The notes below the pieces were generated by a model. It was not told the origin of the DNA. It ran no database searches and saw only the letters and a list, made by a program, of their open reading frames with translations. A DNA stretch of 64,000 bases, from assembly GCA_017646015.1 (NCBI GenBank), contig JAGCNI010000069.1:1-64000 (forward strand), written 5' to 3'. This stretch comes from Lentisphaeria bacterium (GTDB taxonomy: Bacteria; Verrucomicrobiota; Lentisphaeria; Victivallales; UBA1829). The first letter of the stretch is position 1. Each line of letters begins with the position of its first letter. A program made the translations under genes and the position numbers. Positions 9,208 through 17,770 of the stretch are shown here, one piece after another.

Positions 9208-10104
9208 ATGAAATACGATTCCAACGGAGCTTTGCTTGTAACGGAAATTCCGGAACTTGCCGCACCTCATCGCGGCAAAGTCCGTGATATTTATGATTTG
9301 GGAGACAGCCTTCTCTTTGTCGCAACGGACCGGATCAGTGCATTCGATTGCGTAATGCCCAACGGGATTCCGGACAAAGGACGTGTCCTCACCTCTATGT
9401 CTCTTTTCTGGTTTGAATTCCTTTCCTGGATGCCGAATCACATTCTTTATTCTGATGTGGCGGATTTCCCGGAAGTCCTCAAACCCTATGCAAAAGATCT
9501 TGCCGGTCGTTCTCTGATCGTCAAAAAAGCAAAAACGATTCCGTTGGAATGTATTGTCCGCGGCTATCTGATCGGAAGCGGATGGAAAGATTACAAGAAA
9601 ACCGGTAAAGTTTGCGGCATTGCATTGCCGGATGGATATCAGCAGGCTCAGAAATTGGCTGAACCGTTGTTTACTCCCTCTACCAAAGCCGATACCGGGC
9701 ATGATGAAAATATCAGCTTTGAAACAGCTTGTGAAATTGTCGGCAAAGATCTGGCTCAGAAAGTTTCTGATTGCACATTGCGGATTTATAAAGAAGCATC
9801 TGCTCATGCAGAAAAATGCGGGATCATTCTTGCAGACACAAAATTTGAATTCGGACAGTTGGATGGTGAAGTCATTCTGATTGATGAAGTCCTCACTCCG
9901 GATTCCAGCCGTTTCTGGCCGAAAAGTGAATACAGTGTCGGCTGCAGTCCGCCGAGTCTTGACAAACAGTTTGTCCGTGACTATCTTGAAAGTCTTGACT
10001 GGGATAAGACTCCGCCTGCACCGGAACTTCCGCAGGAAATTGTGGAAAAGACCCGTGAAAAATATGTCAGTGCGCTGAAAGCACTCAGCGGAAAAACACT
10101 GTAA
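9208..10104 (+). CDS. purC: Phosphoribosylaminoimidazole-succinocarboxamide (SAICAR) synthase
   Basis: Catalyses ATP-dependent joining of CAIR with aspartate in purine synthesis. The 298 residues match the longer, ADE1-like form of the family rather than the 240-residue bacterial form. Visible motifs are [13 protein letters not shown] near residue 20, [20 protein letters not shown] near 38-57, [15 protein letters not shown] near 115, and DTKFEFG and [12 protein letters not shown] in the C-terminal half. It probably shares the rplU transcript and ends at the hairpin at 10129-10167. Confidence 0.97.
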   Translation: MKYDSNGALLVTEIPELAAPHRGKVRDIYDLGDSLLFVATDRISAFDCVMPNGIPDKGRVLTSMSLFWFEFLSWMPNHILYSDVADFPEVLKPYAKDLAGRSLIVKKAKTIPLECIVRGYLIGSGWKDYKKTGKVCGIALPDGYQQAQKLAEPLFTPSTKADTGHDENISFETACEIVGKDLAQKVSDCTLRIYKEASAHAEKCGIILADTKFEFGQLDGEVILIDEVLTPDSSRFWPKSEYSVGCSPPSLDKQFVRDYLESLDWDKTPPAPELPQEIVEKTREKYVSALKALSGKTL

Positions 10105-10128
10105 CAGGTTTTTATCAGAAAAATTGTT

Positions 10129-10167
10129 CCGGAGACGGCTTGCAACAGTCTGCTCCGGTTCTTTTTT
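10129..10167 (+). terminator. Intrinsic terminator after purC
   Basis: CCGGAG (10129-10134) pairs with CTCCGG (10153-10158) with further pairing inside the loop across a bulge, followed by TTCTTTTTT. It separates rplU-purC from the metX operon. Confidence 0.65.
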
Positions 10168-10192
10168 ATCATAACAGAAGGTTCGGAAAATC

Positions 10193-11356
10193 ATGGCAAC
10201 AGAGAAAAAAACGCCGCCCCCTTCCGCTGTTGGAATCGTCCAGTCACAGGATTTTCATTTTGGCGATTCTCCGGAAGATGTATTGCAGCTGGATTGCGGA
10301 CGCACGCTCCGGTCTGTAACGATCCGTTATGAAACATACGGCAAACTGAATGCGGAAAAAACGAATGCGATTCTGGTTGAACATGCCCTGACCGGAGATG
10401 CACATCTGGCAGGTTATCATACAGAAAATGACAGAAAACCCGGCTGGTGGGATGCGGTTGTCGGTCCCGGACGCCCTTTTGATACAGATAAATATTTCAT
10501 TATCTGCAGTAATATTCTCGGTGGTTGTTCAGGTTCGACCGGGCCCAGCTCCATTGATCCGGATACCGGTGAACCCTACCGCATGAACTTCCCGGTCATT
10601 ACGATCGCCGACATGGTTCGTGCACAGAAACGTCTGATTGATCACCTCGGGATCAAAAAATTGATGGCTGTGGTCGGCGGATCCATGGGTGGAATGCTGG
10701 CAAATCAGTGGCCGATTCTGTATCCGGAGACAGTCGGCAGTGTGATTTCGATTGCCACAGCGATCCAGATCACAGCCCAATCCATTGCATTCAACTGGGT
10801 GGGACGCGAAGCGATCATGGCTGATCCCGGCTGGAAGAATGGCAATTATACCGAACAGCCCCAGAAAGGTCTTGCGATTGCCCGTATGCTGGCACACATC
10901 ACCTATCTGAGCGATGAATCCATGAGCAATAAGTTCGGACGTGCGTTGCAATCCTCCACGGATTATTCATTCAACTTCAATTCTGATTTCCGGGTTGAAA
11001 GTTATCTGAATTATCAGGGGAACAGCTTTGTAGAACGTTTTGATGCAAACTCCTATCTTTATATCACACGTGCCATTGACTACTTTGATGTATCTCTGGA
11101 TCATGACGGAGATTACAAAAAAGCGTTCCAGCACGTGAAATGTCCTTATCTGATCGTATCTTTCTCCAGTGACTGGCTTTTCCCGGAATATCACTCCCGC
11201 GGATTGGCAAAAATGCTGGTTGAAAACGGAAATGATGTAACGTTCTGCAACATTCAGTCTGGTTATGGTCATGATGCGTTTCTGCTTGAATATGAAACGC
11301 TCGGCAAACTGATGACCGGATTTTTGAGCAATATTTCTCAAGAGGTGATAGGATGA
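10193..11356 (+). CDS. metX: Homoserine O-acetyltransferase
   Basis: Transfers acetyl (or succinyl in some members) from CoA to homoserine, committing it to methionine. An alpha/beta hydrolase of 387 residues: GDAHLAGYH near the oxyanion region, GGCSGSTGPSSI near 115, nucleophile elbow GGSMGGM near 163, and catalytic Asp (SSDWLFP) and His (GYGHDAFL) at the C-terminus. Acyl specificity cannot be decided by eye. It is coupled to metW through an ATGA overlap (11353-11356), the common metXW arrangement. No SAM riboswitch was recognised in the 88 bp upstream. Confidence 0.96.
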   Translation: MATEKKTPPPSAVGIVQSQDFHFGDSPEDVLQLDCGRTLRSVTIRYETYGKLNAEKTNAILVEHALTGDAHLAGYHTENDRKPGWWDAVVGPGRPFDTDKYFIICSNILGGCSGSTGPSSIDPDTGEPYRMNFPVITIADMVRAQKRLIDHLGIKKLMAVVGGSMGGMLANQWPILYPETVGSVISIATAIQITAQSIAFNWVGREAIMADPGWKNGNYTEQPQKGLAIARMLAHITYLSDESMSNKFGRALQSSTDYSFNFNSDFRVESYLNYQGNSFVERFDANSYLYITRAIDYFDVSLDHDGDYKKAFQHVKCPYLIVSFSSDWLFPEYHSRGLAKMLVENGNDVTFCNIQSGYGHDAFLLEYETLGKLMTGFLSNISQEVIG

Positions 11357-11982
11357 CATCCAATATAAAATTTCAAGATACCGACCGGATCACACGTTCA
11401 GACCTTGAAGCGATTGCCGATATGATTCCGCAAAAAGCCAAGATCCTCGACCTCGGCTGCGGACCGGGACGTCTGCTGAAAGCACTGAAAACTCTGAAAC
11501 AGGCAAAAGTCATGGGAGTTGAACTGGATCAGGATATGATCATTGAATGTGTCCAGCGCGGTGTTCCTGTGGTTCAGGCGAATCTGAATGAAGAACTCTG
11601 TGAATTTCCGGATAACAGTTATGATTATGTGATCCTGAGCCGGACACTGCAAGAGGTCAAACATCCGGACCTGCTTCTTACGGAAATGTTGCGGATCGGG
11701 AAACACGGGATCGTCAGTTTCATGAACTTCGGACAGTTGGAAGCCCGTCTCCAGATTTTATTCGGCCGCATGCCGGTCACAAAAAGTCTTCCGAAAAAAT
11801 GGTATGAAACAAGCAATATTCATCCGGCGACCCTGGCGGATTTCCGGAATCTGTGCAAAGATCGCGGGATCCGCATTCTGAAAGAGATCCCGATTTCACA
11901 GAAAGGCGATCTTCTGAAATTTCTGACACCGCTCTGCCCGAATCTGTTTGCCTCCAACTGTATTTTTGTTATCTCAAAATGA
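11353..11982 (+). CDS. metW: Methionine biosynthesis protein MetW
   Basis: A SAM-dependent methyltransferase-fold protein of 209 residues that stimulates MetX in characterised species. The glycine-rich SAM motif ILDLGCGPGRLLKAL lies near residues 32-46, with the acidic strand-2 end GVELDQD near 56. The C-terminal family signature is present (WYETSNIHPATLADF). Its start overlaps the metX stop and its stop overlaps the next start (ATGA at 11979), so all three genes are translationally coupled. Confidence 0.95.
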   Translation: MTSNIKFQDTDRITRSDLEAIADMIPQKAKILDLGCGPGRLLKALKTLKQAKVMGVELDQDMIIECVQRGVPVVQANLNEELCEFPDNSYDYVILSRTLQEVKHPDLLLTEMLRIGKHGIVSFMNFGQLEARLQILFGRMPVTKSLPKKWYETSNIHPATLADFRNLCKDRGIRILKEIPISQKGDLLKFLTPLCPNLFASNCIFVISK

Positions 11983-12482
11983 GTCAACAGCGGCACTCTT
12001 TTCCTCCGGTTGCAGCTCCGGATGCAAAAGTATTGATCCTCGGATCCATGCCCGGAGAAGAGTCTTTGCGGCTGCAACAAGATTATGCGTTCTCCCATAA
12101 TGCCTTCTGGCGGATCATGGGAGAACTTTTTTCTTTCTCATCCGATCTTCCCTATGCAGAACGTCTGCAGGAATTACAAAAAAATCATATTGCGCTCTGG
12201 GATACACTTTCATGCTGTATCCGATCCGGCAGTCTGGATTCCAATATCCGCAATGCACAACACAATGACATCACCGGACTCCTGCTGAGATGTCCGGAAA
12301 TCCGAACTATTTTCTGTAACGGTCATGCGGCATACAATTATCTGAAACGTTTTCAAAACGGATTGTTTACAAGAGAGGATCTTCAGGTTTTTTATCTGCC
12401 ATCGACCAGTCCTGCGGCGGCAAGAATGAATTATCATCAAAAATTGGAATATTGGAAAATGGTTGCAGAAAAATGCCGCTGA
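11979..12482 (+). CDS. DNA-deoxyinosine (hypoxanthine) glycosylase, UDG family 6
   Basis: A 167-residue uracil-DNA-glycosylase superfamily protein that removes deaminated adenine (hypoxanthine) from DNA. The N-terminal ILGSMPGEESL is the family motif I, with HNAFWRIMGE after it, and ALWDTLSCC and YLPSTSPAAARM (SPSP-like motif) follow. The start at 11979 is chosen over the longer frame from 11853 because it forms an ATGA overlap with metW and matches the family N-terminus. The longer frame would run deep inside metW. Coupling to methionine genes has no obvious functional reason. Confidence 0.85.
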   Translation: MSQQRHSFPPVAAPDAKVLILGSMPGEESLRLQQDYAFSHNAFWRIMGELFSFSSDLPYAERLQELQKNHIALWDTLSCCIRSGSLDSNIRNAQHNDITGLLLRCPEIRTIFCNGHAAYNYLKRFQNGLFTREDLQVFYLPSTSPAAARMNYHQKLEYWKMVAEKCR

Positions 12483-12558
12483 ACGTATTTTCCGGCGTCT
12501 GCAATGTATTTTTTCTGTAAAAACAGCTTCAAAAATCTGATTTTGGCGTAAAAATGAT

Positions 12559-12587
12559 TTGAAAGTTATTCATATTTATATTATAGT
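12559..12587 (+). promoter_or_regulatory. Probable promoter of the 12.6-19.6 kb exporter-like operon
   Basis: TTGAAA (12559-12564), a 17-bp spacer and TATAGT (12582-12587) sit about 40 bp before the first gene, which has an AAGGAG ribosome site. It is the only good promoter seen ahead of the operon. Confidence 0.6.
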
Positions 12588-12628
12588 GCTGAATTATATT
12601 TTTCAAGAAATAATAAAAGGAGTTTTCA

Positions 12629-14992
12629 ATGGATATGAAAAGGTTTTTCAGTTTTGCGGCGGTCACTCTATTGATCTGCGGCATAATGCTTCCACTTTCT
12701 GCGGCGGTCAAAATCAATAAAACAAAAATCATTTACGGTACATCATTCCGCATGCATCAATCGCAATGGAACATTCTGGAATTTGAATTACAGAATCCGG
12801 ATCCCAAACCGCATACAGTCATGTTCCGTGTCAGATCTGCCGAAGGATATACAGCAAACCTCAATGCCAGCAGTCCGTCCGTAACGATCCCCGCCTATTC
12901 GACTGCGCTTTACAGAGTTCCGGTTTATACGGAAGCATCTGAAAAATATGCTTTTGACATTTTTGAAGATGGAGTCCGCCGTCCGTACTCCTCCCTTCAC
13001 GAATCCTCGATCAAACTGTTGGGGATCCGTCAGGAGCTTGTCGGTCAGCTGAATGATGACAGTGATGCGATCGGCGGATTGAACGATCATCCGCTTTTTA
13101 AAGACAAACTCTTTCCGGTATCATTCCGTGCAAGTTCTGTTCCGACACAAAAGGAACTCTTTCAAAATCTCCGTCTTCTTATAGTCAATGATCCGGATTT
13201 CAGCAACTATACATCTGCTCAATTTTCAGCGATTATTGAATATGCGGCAGCTGGCGGGACAGTGATTTTTCTCAATCCGAAAGGCATATTGGCTGCGGCA
13301 GATACGCCCTTGAACATACTGTTGCCGGTCATTCCGCTGCAAATTCGCAAAATTTCCGGGCTTTCGATCAAAGGATCTCTTCTGAACGGTCACAAAGTAT
13401 TGCCGATGAACCGTCAGGAGATCGAGTTTCTGGATTCTCTGGAAAAAACAGGAAACGGTGTAACACTTGCAACACATGATGGTTTTCCATTTTACCGTGA
13501 AAGCCGTTTCGGATTAGGACGGGTCATCTTTCTGGCTGTCTCGCCGGATCGCGGGAAATTGCTTTTTGACACTGCACTTTCCCAAAAACTGATGGCACGT
13601 ATTCTGCTTTCCAACGGAGCTGAAACAGCCAGTTATACATTTAATGATCCATTGGATAAATTGACAGGTTTTGCAGTGCCGCGTCTGAAGGTAGTCCTCT
13701 ATCTGCTGATTTTTTACTTTGCTCTTCTTCTGGTTGCCTTGTTCATCGGTTTCTATTTCCGGAAAGCGGGTGTTGCATGGTTTTCCTGCAGTGTGATCGC
13801 AATTCTGATGACAGCTGGAATTCTGTGGCATGTCAAAAAAGCACTTGGCGACCGCAGTTCATTGGCGGCAGTGATCAAAATCCGAAATGCAGCTCTTCCG
13901 GAACACACCAACACGTATGTTTCATTGTATGCGGCTCAAACCGGCAAAGAAAATATTCAGGCATCCGGCACACGCAACAGACTGGAATCGATCCCGATCC
14001 CCAGATACAAATCGATTGCTACAGGAGCCTTCAATATCAAATCTCTGTTGGATATCCGCACTCTTGCCAATGGGACACCGGTCATCCACGAAATGAATCT
14101 GGCGGCAAGATCCTCCAAACAATTCACGGAATCAGCCAATCCTGAAAAAGCAGTTTCCGTATTGGCAGACTATCCGGTTCCTGAAATCCGGATCGAAAAA
14201 GACGGTATGACTCTGGCACCCTGGAAAATCCCCGCCGGATTGGAAGCGGAAGCAGCATTTCTGCTGTGTCCCGGCGGCTCCAGACAAATCTCTGTTGACA
14301 GTGACGGAAAATGCACTCTGCAGGAAACAGAAAATGTCATGACTGATCCGATGCAGATGGCATTGCGTCAGGCACTTGAAAAGAGTCATAACAAAACTCA
14401 GCTTGCCGTGGTTGTAATCTCTCCGGTCGATAAAAATCATCCAGTCTGGAAAGGAGAATTTCAGGTGCAGGGAAAAACATTGACCCTGTTCCCGGCAGAT
14501 ATGCGGATCACAGATCAGAATATTACACTCCCGCATGAACTTCTCACTTTCTCACCGTCAGAAACATCATCCCGTCTGCTGCTGATCGGCAATCAACTGA
14601 ATCCGGCACATGCGATACAGCAGGATTTCACCGCAAAACTGATTGCCGCCCTTCCTCCGGTTCTTTATGGATTCCAACCGGACAATGTCATGGTGACAGT
14701 CTCCACGACCAATACGGACCATATTACACCGATTCCGAAATTGCAGATGCCGGATGGAACTGTCATCTTTGGCAAACCTGTCGGCAGCGGACGTTTTGCT
14801 TTTGAAGGAAAATCTTTGCAGACTTTCTTCCATTCGGGAACCAACACAGGGCTTTTACACTTGGAAGGCAGGCTGAAAAAAGAACGCAATCTCAGCAATA
14901 CAGAATTTGCATTTATCACTTGGAATGTGTTGAAACTGAATCTGCAGCTGCAGGGAAAAGTTCCGGCAGAACTCGTAAACAAAAAATTATAA
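12629..14992 (+). CDS. Large membrane-anchored periplasmic protein with predicted GATase-like domain
   Basis: A 787-residue protein of unknown function. It has a signal peptide or signal anchor (residues 5-26), then a periplasmic region of about 325 residues. Its middle part (LRLLIVNDPDFSNYT, then AAAGGTVIFLNPKG, and FGLGRVIFLAVSPD) resembles the class-I glutamine-amidotransferase-like fold found in GldG-type and related ABC-associated proteins. Two transmembrane helices follow (about 354-377 and 380-402). A C-terminal region of about 385 residues is probably again periplasmic. It is first in an operon with an ABC ATPase, permease and HEAT-repeat protein, so it may be the substrate-engaging subunit of that transporter. 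The domain assignment is tentative, and no catalytic motif was recognised. Confidence 0.7.
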   Translation: MDMKRFFSFAAVTLLICGIMLPLSAAVKINKTKIIYGTSFRMHQSQWNILEFELQNPDPKPHTVMFRVRSAEGYTANLNASSPSVTIPAYSTALYRVPVYTEASEKYAFDIFEDGVRRPYSSLHESSIKLLGIRQELVGQLNDDSDAIGGLNDHPLFKDKLFPVSFRASSVPTQKELFQNLRLLIVNDPDFSNYTSAQFSAIIEYAAAGGTVIFLNPKGILAAADTPLNILLPVIPLQIRKISGLSIKGSLLNGHKVLPMNRQEIEFLDSLEKTGNGVTLATHDGFPFYRESRFGLGRVIFLAVSPDRGKLLFDTALSQKLMARILLSNGAETASYTFNDPLDKLTGFAVPRLKVVLYLLIFYFALLLVALFIGFYFRKAGVAWFSCSVIAILMTAGILWHVKKALGDRSSLAAVIKIRNAALPEHTNTYVSLYAAQTGKENIQASGTRNRLESIPIPRYKSIATGAFNIKSLLDIRTLANGTPVIHEMNLAARSSKQFTESANPEKAVSVLADYPVPEIRIEKDGMTLAPWKIPAGLEAEAAFLLCPGGSRQISVDSDGKCTLQETENVMTDPMQMALRQALEKSHNKTQLAVVVISPVDKNHPVWKGEFQVQGKTLTLFPADMRITDQNITLPHELLTFSPSETSSRLLLIGNQLNPAHAIQQDFTAKLIAALPPVLYGFQPDNVMVTVSTTNTDHITPIPKLQMPDGTVIFGKPVGSGRFAFEGKSLQTFFHSGTNTGLLHLEGRLKKERNLSNTEFAFITWNVLKLNLQLQGKVPAELVNKKL

Positions 14993-15021
14993 TAAAATAT
15001 TATTGATAATGGAGAAACAGC

Positions 15022-15966
15022 ATGATGATCAGAACGGAAAAACTTACCAAGAAATTTGGAAATGACCGTGGAATTTTCGGTCTTGACCTGGAAGTACCCA
15101 AAGGCTGTATTTACGGATTTGTCGGACATAACGGAGCAGGCAAGACAACTGCGATCAAAATTCTCTGCGGTCTTTTGAAACCGGAATCCGGCAGAGCATT
15201 TATAGGAGATGTGGAAGTGATTCCCCGGAATTTCACAAAAATCAAACGCAGTATCGGTTACATGCCGGATATTACCGGGGTTTATGATCAGATGAGCGTA
15301 TGGGAATTTCTGGATTTCTATGGTGCCGCTTTCAAGATTCCCCCGAAACAGCGTAAAGAACGGATCGAACAGATCCTTTTCCTGACCCATGCGGAAAATA
15401 TGATCGACTATCAGGTTGCTTCACTCTCCCGCGGGATGCGTCAGAAGGTCGGACTCGCAAAAACATTGATCCATGATCCGGATGTACTGATCCTGGATGA
15501 ACCTGCCGGCGGTCTGGACCCCAATGCCCGCATTGAAATGAGAAAAACCATTGCCGGATTGCGCGAACTGGGAAAGACGATTCTTCTCTCCAGCCATATT
15601 CTGCCGGAACTGGCATCCATCTGCGACAGAGTCGGAATTGTCAATAAAGGTCACTTGCTGGCTCAGGGAACAGTCAAAGAGATCAGTGAAAAATTGCAGG
15701 AAAACCTGACGATCCTCATCACGGTCGATTCCGAAATTGAAAAAGCTCTTGCAATCGTTTCTGCACTTGATACCGTTCAGGATGCAGTGATTGCAGACAA
15801 GAATCATATCAGTTTATCCTATACTGGCGGACGTGAAACTGCCGGTGTACTGCTCGAAAAACTGATGTCTGCCGGAGTCAAAGTCCGCTGGTTTGCAGAA
15901 AACGAAGCGGATCTGGAAAATGTCTTTATCAATATCACTTCAGGAAACGGCAGAAAGGCAGAATAA
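15022..15966 (+). CDS. ABC transporter ATP-binding protein
   Basis: A 314-residue nucleotide-binding subunit of an ABC-2 type exporter. Walker A GHNGAGKTT is near residue 36, the signature SLSRGMRQK near 134, Walker B VLILDEPAGGLDP near 155 and the switch His in LLSSHI near 192. The last 90 residues form the small C-terminal domain found in NosF/CcmA-like ATPases. It lies 29 bp after the large periplasmic protein and 2 bp before the permease, so it powers that permease. The substrate is unknown. Confidence 0.95.
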   Translation: MMIRTEKLTKKFGNDRGIFGLDLEVPKGCIYGFVGHNGAGKTTAIKILCGLLKPESGRAFIGDVEVIPRNFTKIKRSIGYMPDITGVYDQMSVWEFLDFYGAAFKIPPKQRKERIEQILFLTHAENMIDYQVASLSRGMRQKVGLAKTLIHDPDVLILDEPAGGLDPNARIEMRKTIAGLRELGKTILLSSHILPELASICDRVGIVNKGHLLAQGTVKEISEKLQENLTILITVDSEIEKALAIVSALDTVQDAVIADKNHISLSYTGGRETAGVLLEKLMSAGVKVRWFAENEADLENVFINITSGNGRKAE

Positions 15967-15968
15967 AA

Positions 15969-17747
15969 ATGCGTGAAGGCAATCCGATATTCACAAGAGA
16001 ATTTCTGAGTGTTTCCAGGGCATGGAAAACCCGGATCATCATTGCATTGTATCTGGTGATCCTCGCCCTGCTCCTGATCATACTCTGGCCGTCCGGCGGC
16101 GTTCAGTCCGTTGTTACAGAAGGTGCAAAAAAAATCTTCTCCATGTTCTTTTCTGTCAATCTGGCTCTCCTGCTTCTGATGATCCCTGCATTTGCAGCAG
16201 GTTCGATCACAACAGAACGGGAACGCGGAACTTATCCGGCACTGTTCACCACACTGCTCACCTCATTTGATATTATGACGGGGAAGTTGGCATCCGCCGC
16301 TTTGATGATCATTATCATGACCGTTCTTTCCATGCCGGTGGCAGCGATTTGTGCTCTGGCTGGCGGAGTGGATGTTCTGTTCATGAGCAAAATTATGGCT
16401 CTCCTGCTGGCAACAGCATTGTCATACGGTCTGATCGGACTGGCATGCAGTTCTGTTTGCAGACGGACAACCGGAGCGATTCTGTTGAATTATGTTCTTG
16501 TTCTTCTGCTGGCGGGGGCGACCTGGCTGCCGTCCGCCCTGCTCTCCAATCTGTTACCGGAATTCAACGGGATCTTCCAAACGATCCGGAGTATCAGTCC
16601 GTTTGATGCAATCGGCTATCTGCTGTATCCGGACACCTATAAACTGACGATGAATGTGGAGCTTTCCTCCTCATTTTTCAATCCGTTTGTGACTTATCTG
16701 ATTGCCGCTGCGGTGATTTCATTGATCTCACTGATCATCTTCCACTGCAACGTGCTGCATCCGGAAATCAAATCCAGAAAACACAATGGAGATATTTACA
16801 ACGACACCAAAAAAGCGATCAAGCGGAAACTGACATTTCCTTTCTATCTGCTGGATCCGTTGAAACGCAAGAAACCGATCGGACGTTTCAGCAATCCTGT
16901 TTTTGTAGCGGAAATGCGCAGTAAACTGTTTTCCAATCCGAACTTTGTGATCCGGACAGTCAGCTGTATTTTTATATTGAGTCTGGTTCTGTTGACTCTT
17001 CTCTCCTTTCAGATGGGCGAAGAAATCAAAGCCGGCAGTGTCCGTATGGTTGCCATTGTGTTTCAGATCGGGATCGTGGCATTGCTTGCGCCGGGCGTCA
17101 GCAGCGGTTTGATCACCGATGAAATCACCGGCAATACATTCACCGCTCTGCGGATGACTCCGATCTCACCGTTAACGTTGATTTTCGGTAAACTGAAAGC
17201 GACTTTCTTTTATGCTCTGATTTTTCTGGTCAGCAGTATTTTCATTCTGCTTGCCATGGCATATCTGGAACCGGCAGTCTGTTTCCCGGAAACCTCCGTT
17301 CTGGATCCGGCATTTTTCCCGGATCTCTGGCAGAAAATCCAATCAGAACCGGACTGGTTCAATAAATTTTTCCAGACATACCGTCCGATTTGGATCTGGA
17401 TCATTATTCTGCTGCTCAGTACGACTACATTCCTCAGCACCGGACTGGTCTGTTCCGCATTTGCAAAAAATACTCCGTCTGCCACGGCTGCAGCGTATGC
17501 GATCACCGGATTTATCTGTATTGTAACCTTGATCCCGATCCCGTTGAAAGAAAAATTCACGCCTGGACTTTCCGCGTTTCTTTTCTCTTTCAACCCGATC
17601 GTATCTGCCATGCAGGCAACCAGCAACGCATTTGAAGAATACCCCTCGCTCTGGATCAATAATATCGTTACAATGATCGCATTGAATGTGATCTTCCTGA
17701 TCCTCGCTGTCATTCGGGTATATCGTCTGTACCGTCAGCAGAACTGA
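15969..17747 (+). CDS. ABC-2 type permease, double length (two fused halves)
   Basis: A 592-residue integral membrane protein with about twelve hydrophobic segments. Two copies of the NosY-like loop are visible: ITTERERGTYPALF followed by a GK near residue 100, and ITDEITGNTFTALR followed by a GK near 407. Each is preceded by a helix and followed by a further helix cluster. A hydrophilic cytoplasmic segment of about 40 residues (near 265-310) joins the halves. This implies a tandem fusion of two six-helix permeases, so one polypeptide could form the whole channel with two ATPase copies. It lies 2 bp after the ATPase gene. Confidence 0.9.
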   Translation: MREGNPIFTREFLSVSRAWKTRIIIALYLVILALLLIILWPSGGVQSVVTEGAKKIFSMFFSVNLALLLLMIPAFAAGSITTERERGTYPALFTTLLTSFDIMTGKLASAALMIIIMTVLSMPVAAICALAGGVDVLFMSKIMALLLATALSYGLIGLACSSVCRRTTGAILLNYVLVLLLAGATWLPSALLSNLLPEFNGIFQTIRSISPFDAIGYLLYPDTYKLTMNVELSSSFFNPFVTYLIAAAVISLISLIIFHCNVLHPEIKSRKHNGDIYNDTKKAIKRKLTFPFYLLDPLKRKKPIGRFSNPVFVAEMRSKLFSNPNFVIRTVSCIFILSLVLLTLLSFQMGEEIKAGSVRMVAIVFQIGIVALLAPGVSSGLITDEITGNTFTALRMTPISPLTLIFGKLKATFFYALIFLVSSIFILLAMAYLEPAVCFPETSVLDPAFFPDLWQKIQSEPDWFNKFFQTYRPIWIWIIILLLSTTTFLSTGLVCSAFAKNTPSATAAAYAITGFICIVTLIPIPLKEKFTPGLSAFLFSFNPIVSAMQATSNAFEEYPSLWINNIVTMIALNVIFLILAVIRVYRLYRQQN

Positions 17748-17770
17748 AATTTCAACCGGAAGGATCCAAT

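Noticed and set aside
10105-10192. SAM riboswitch before metX
   Set aside because: The gap is only 88 bp and is filled by the purC terminator. No riboswitch core was recognised.
11853-11978. Longer N-terminus for the DNA glycosylase
   Set aside because: It lies wholly inside metW in another frame and does not resemble the family. The ATGA start at 11979 does.
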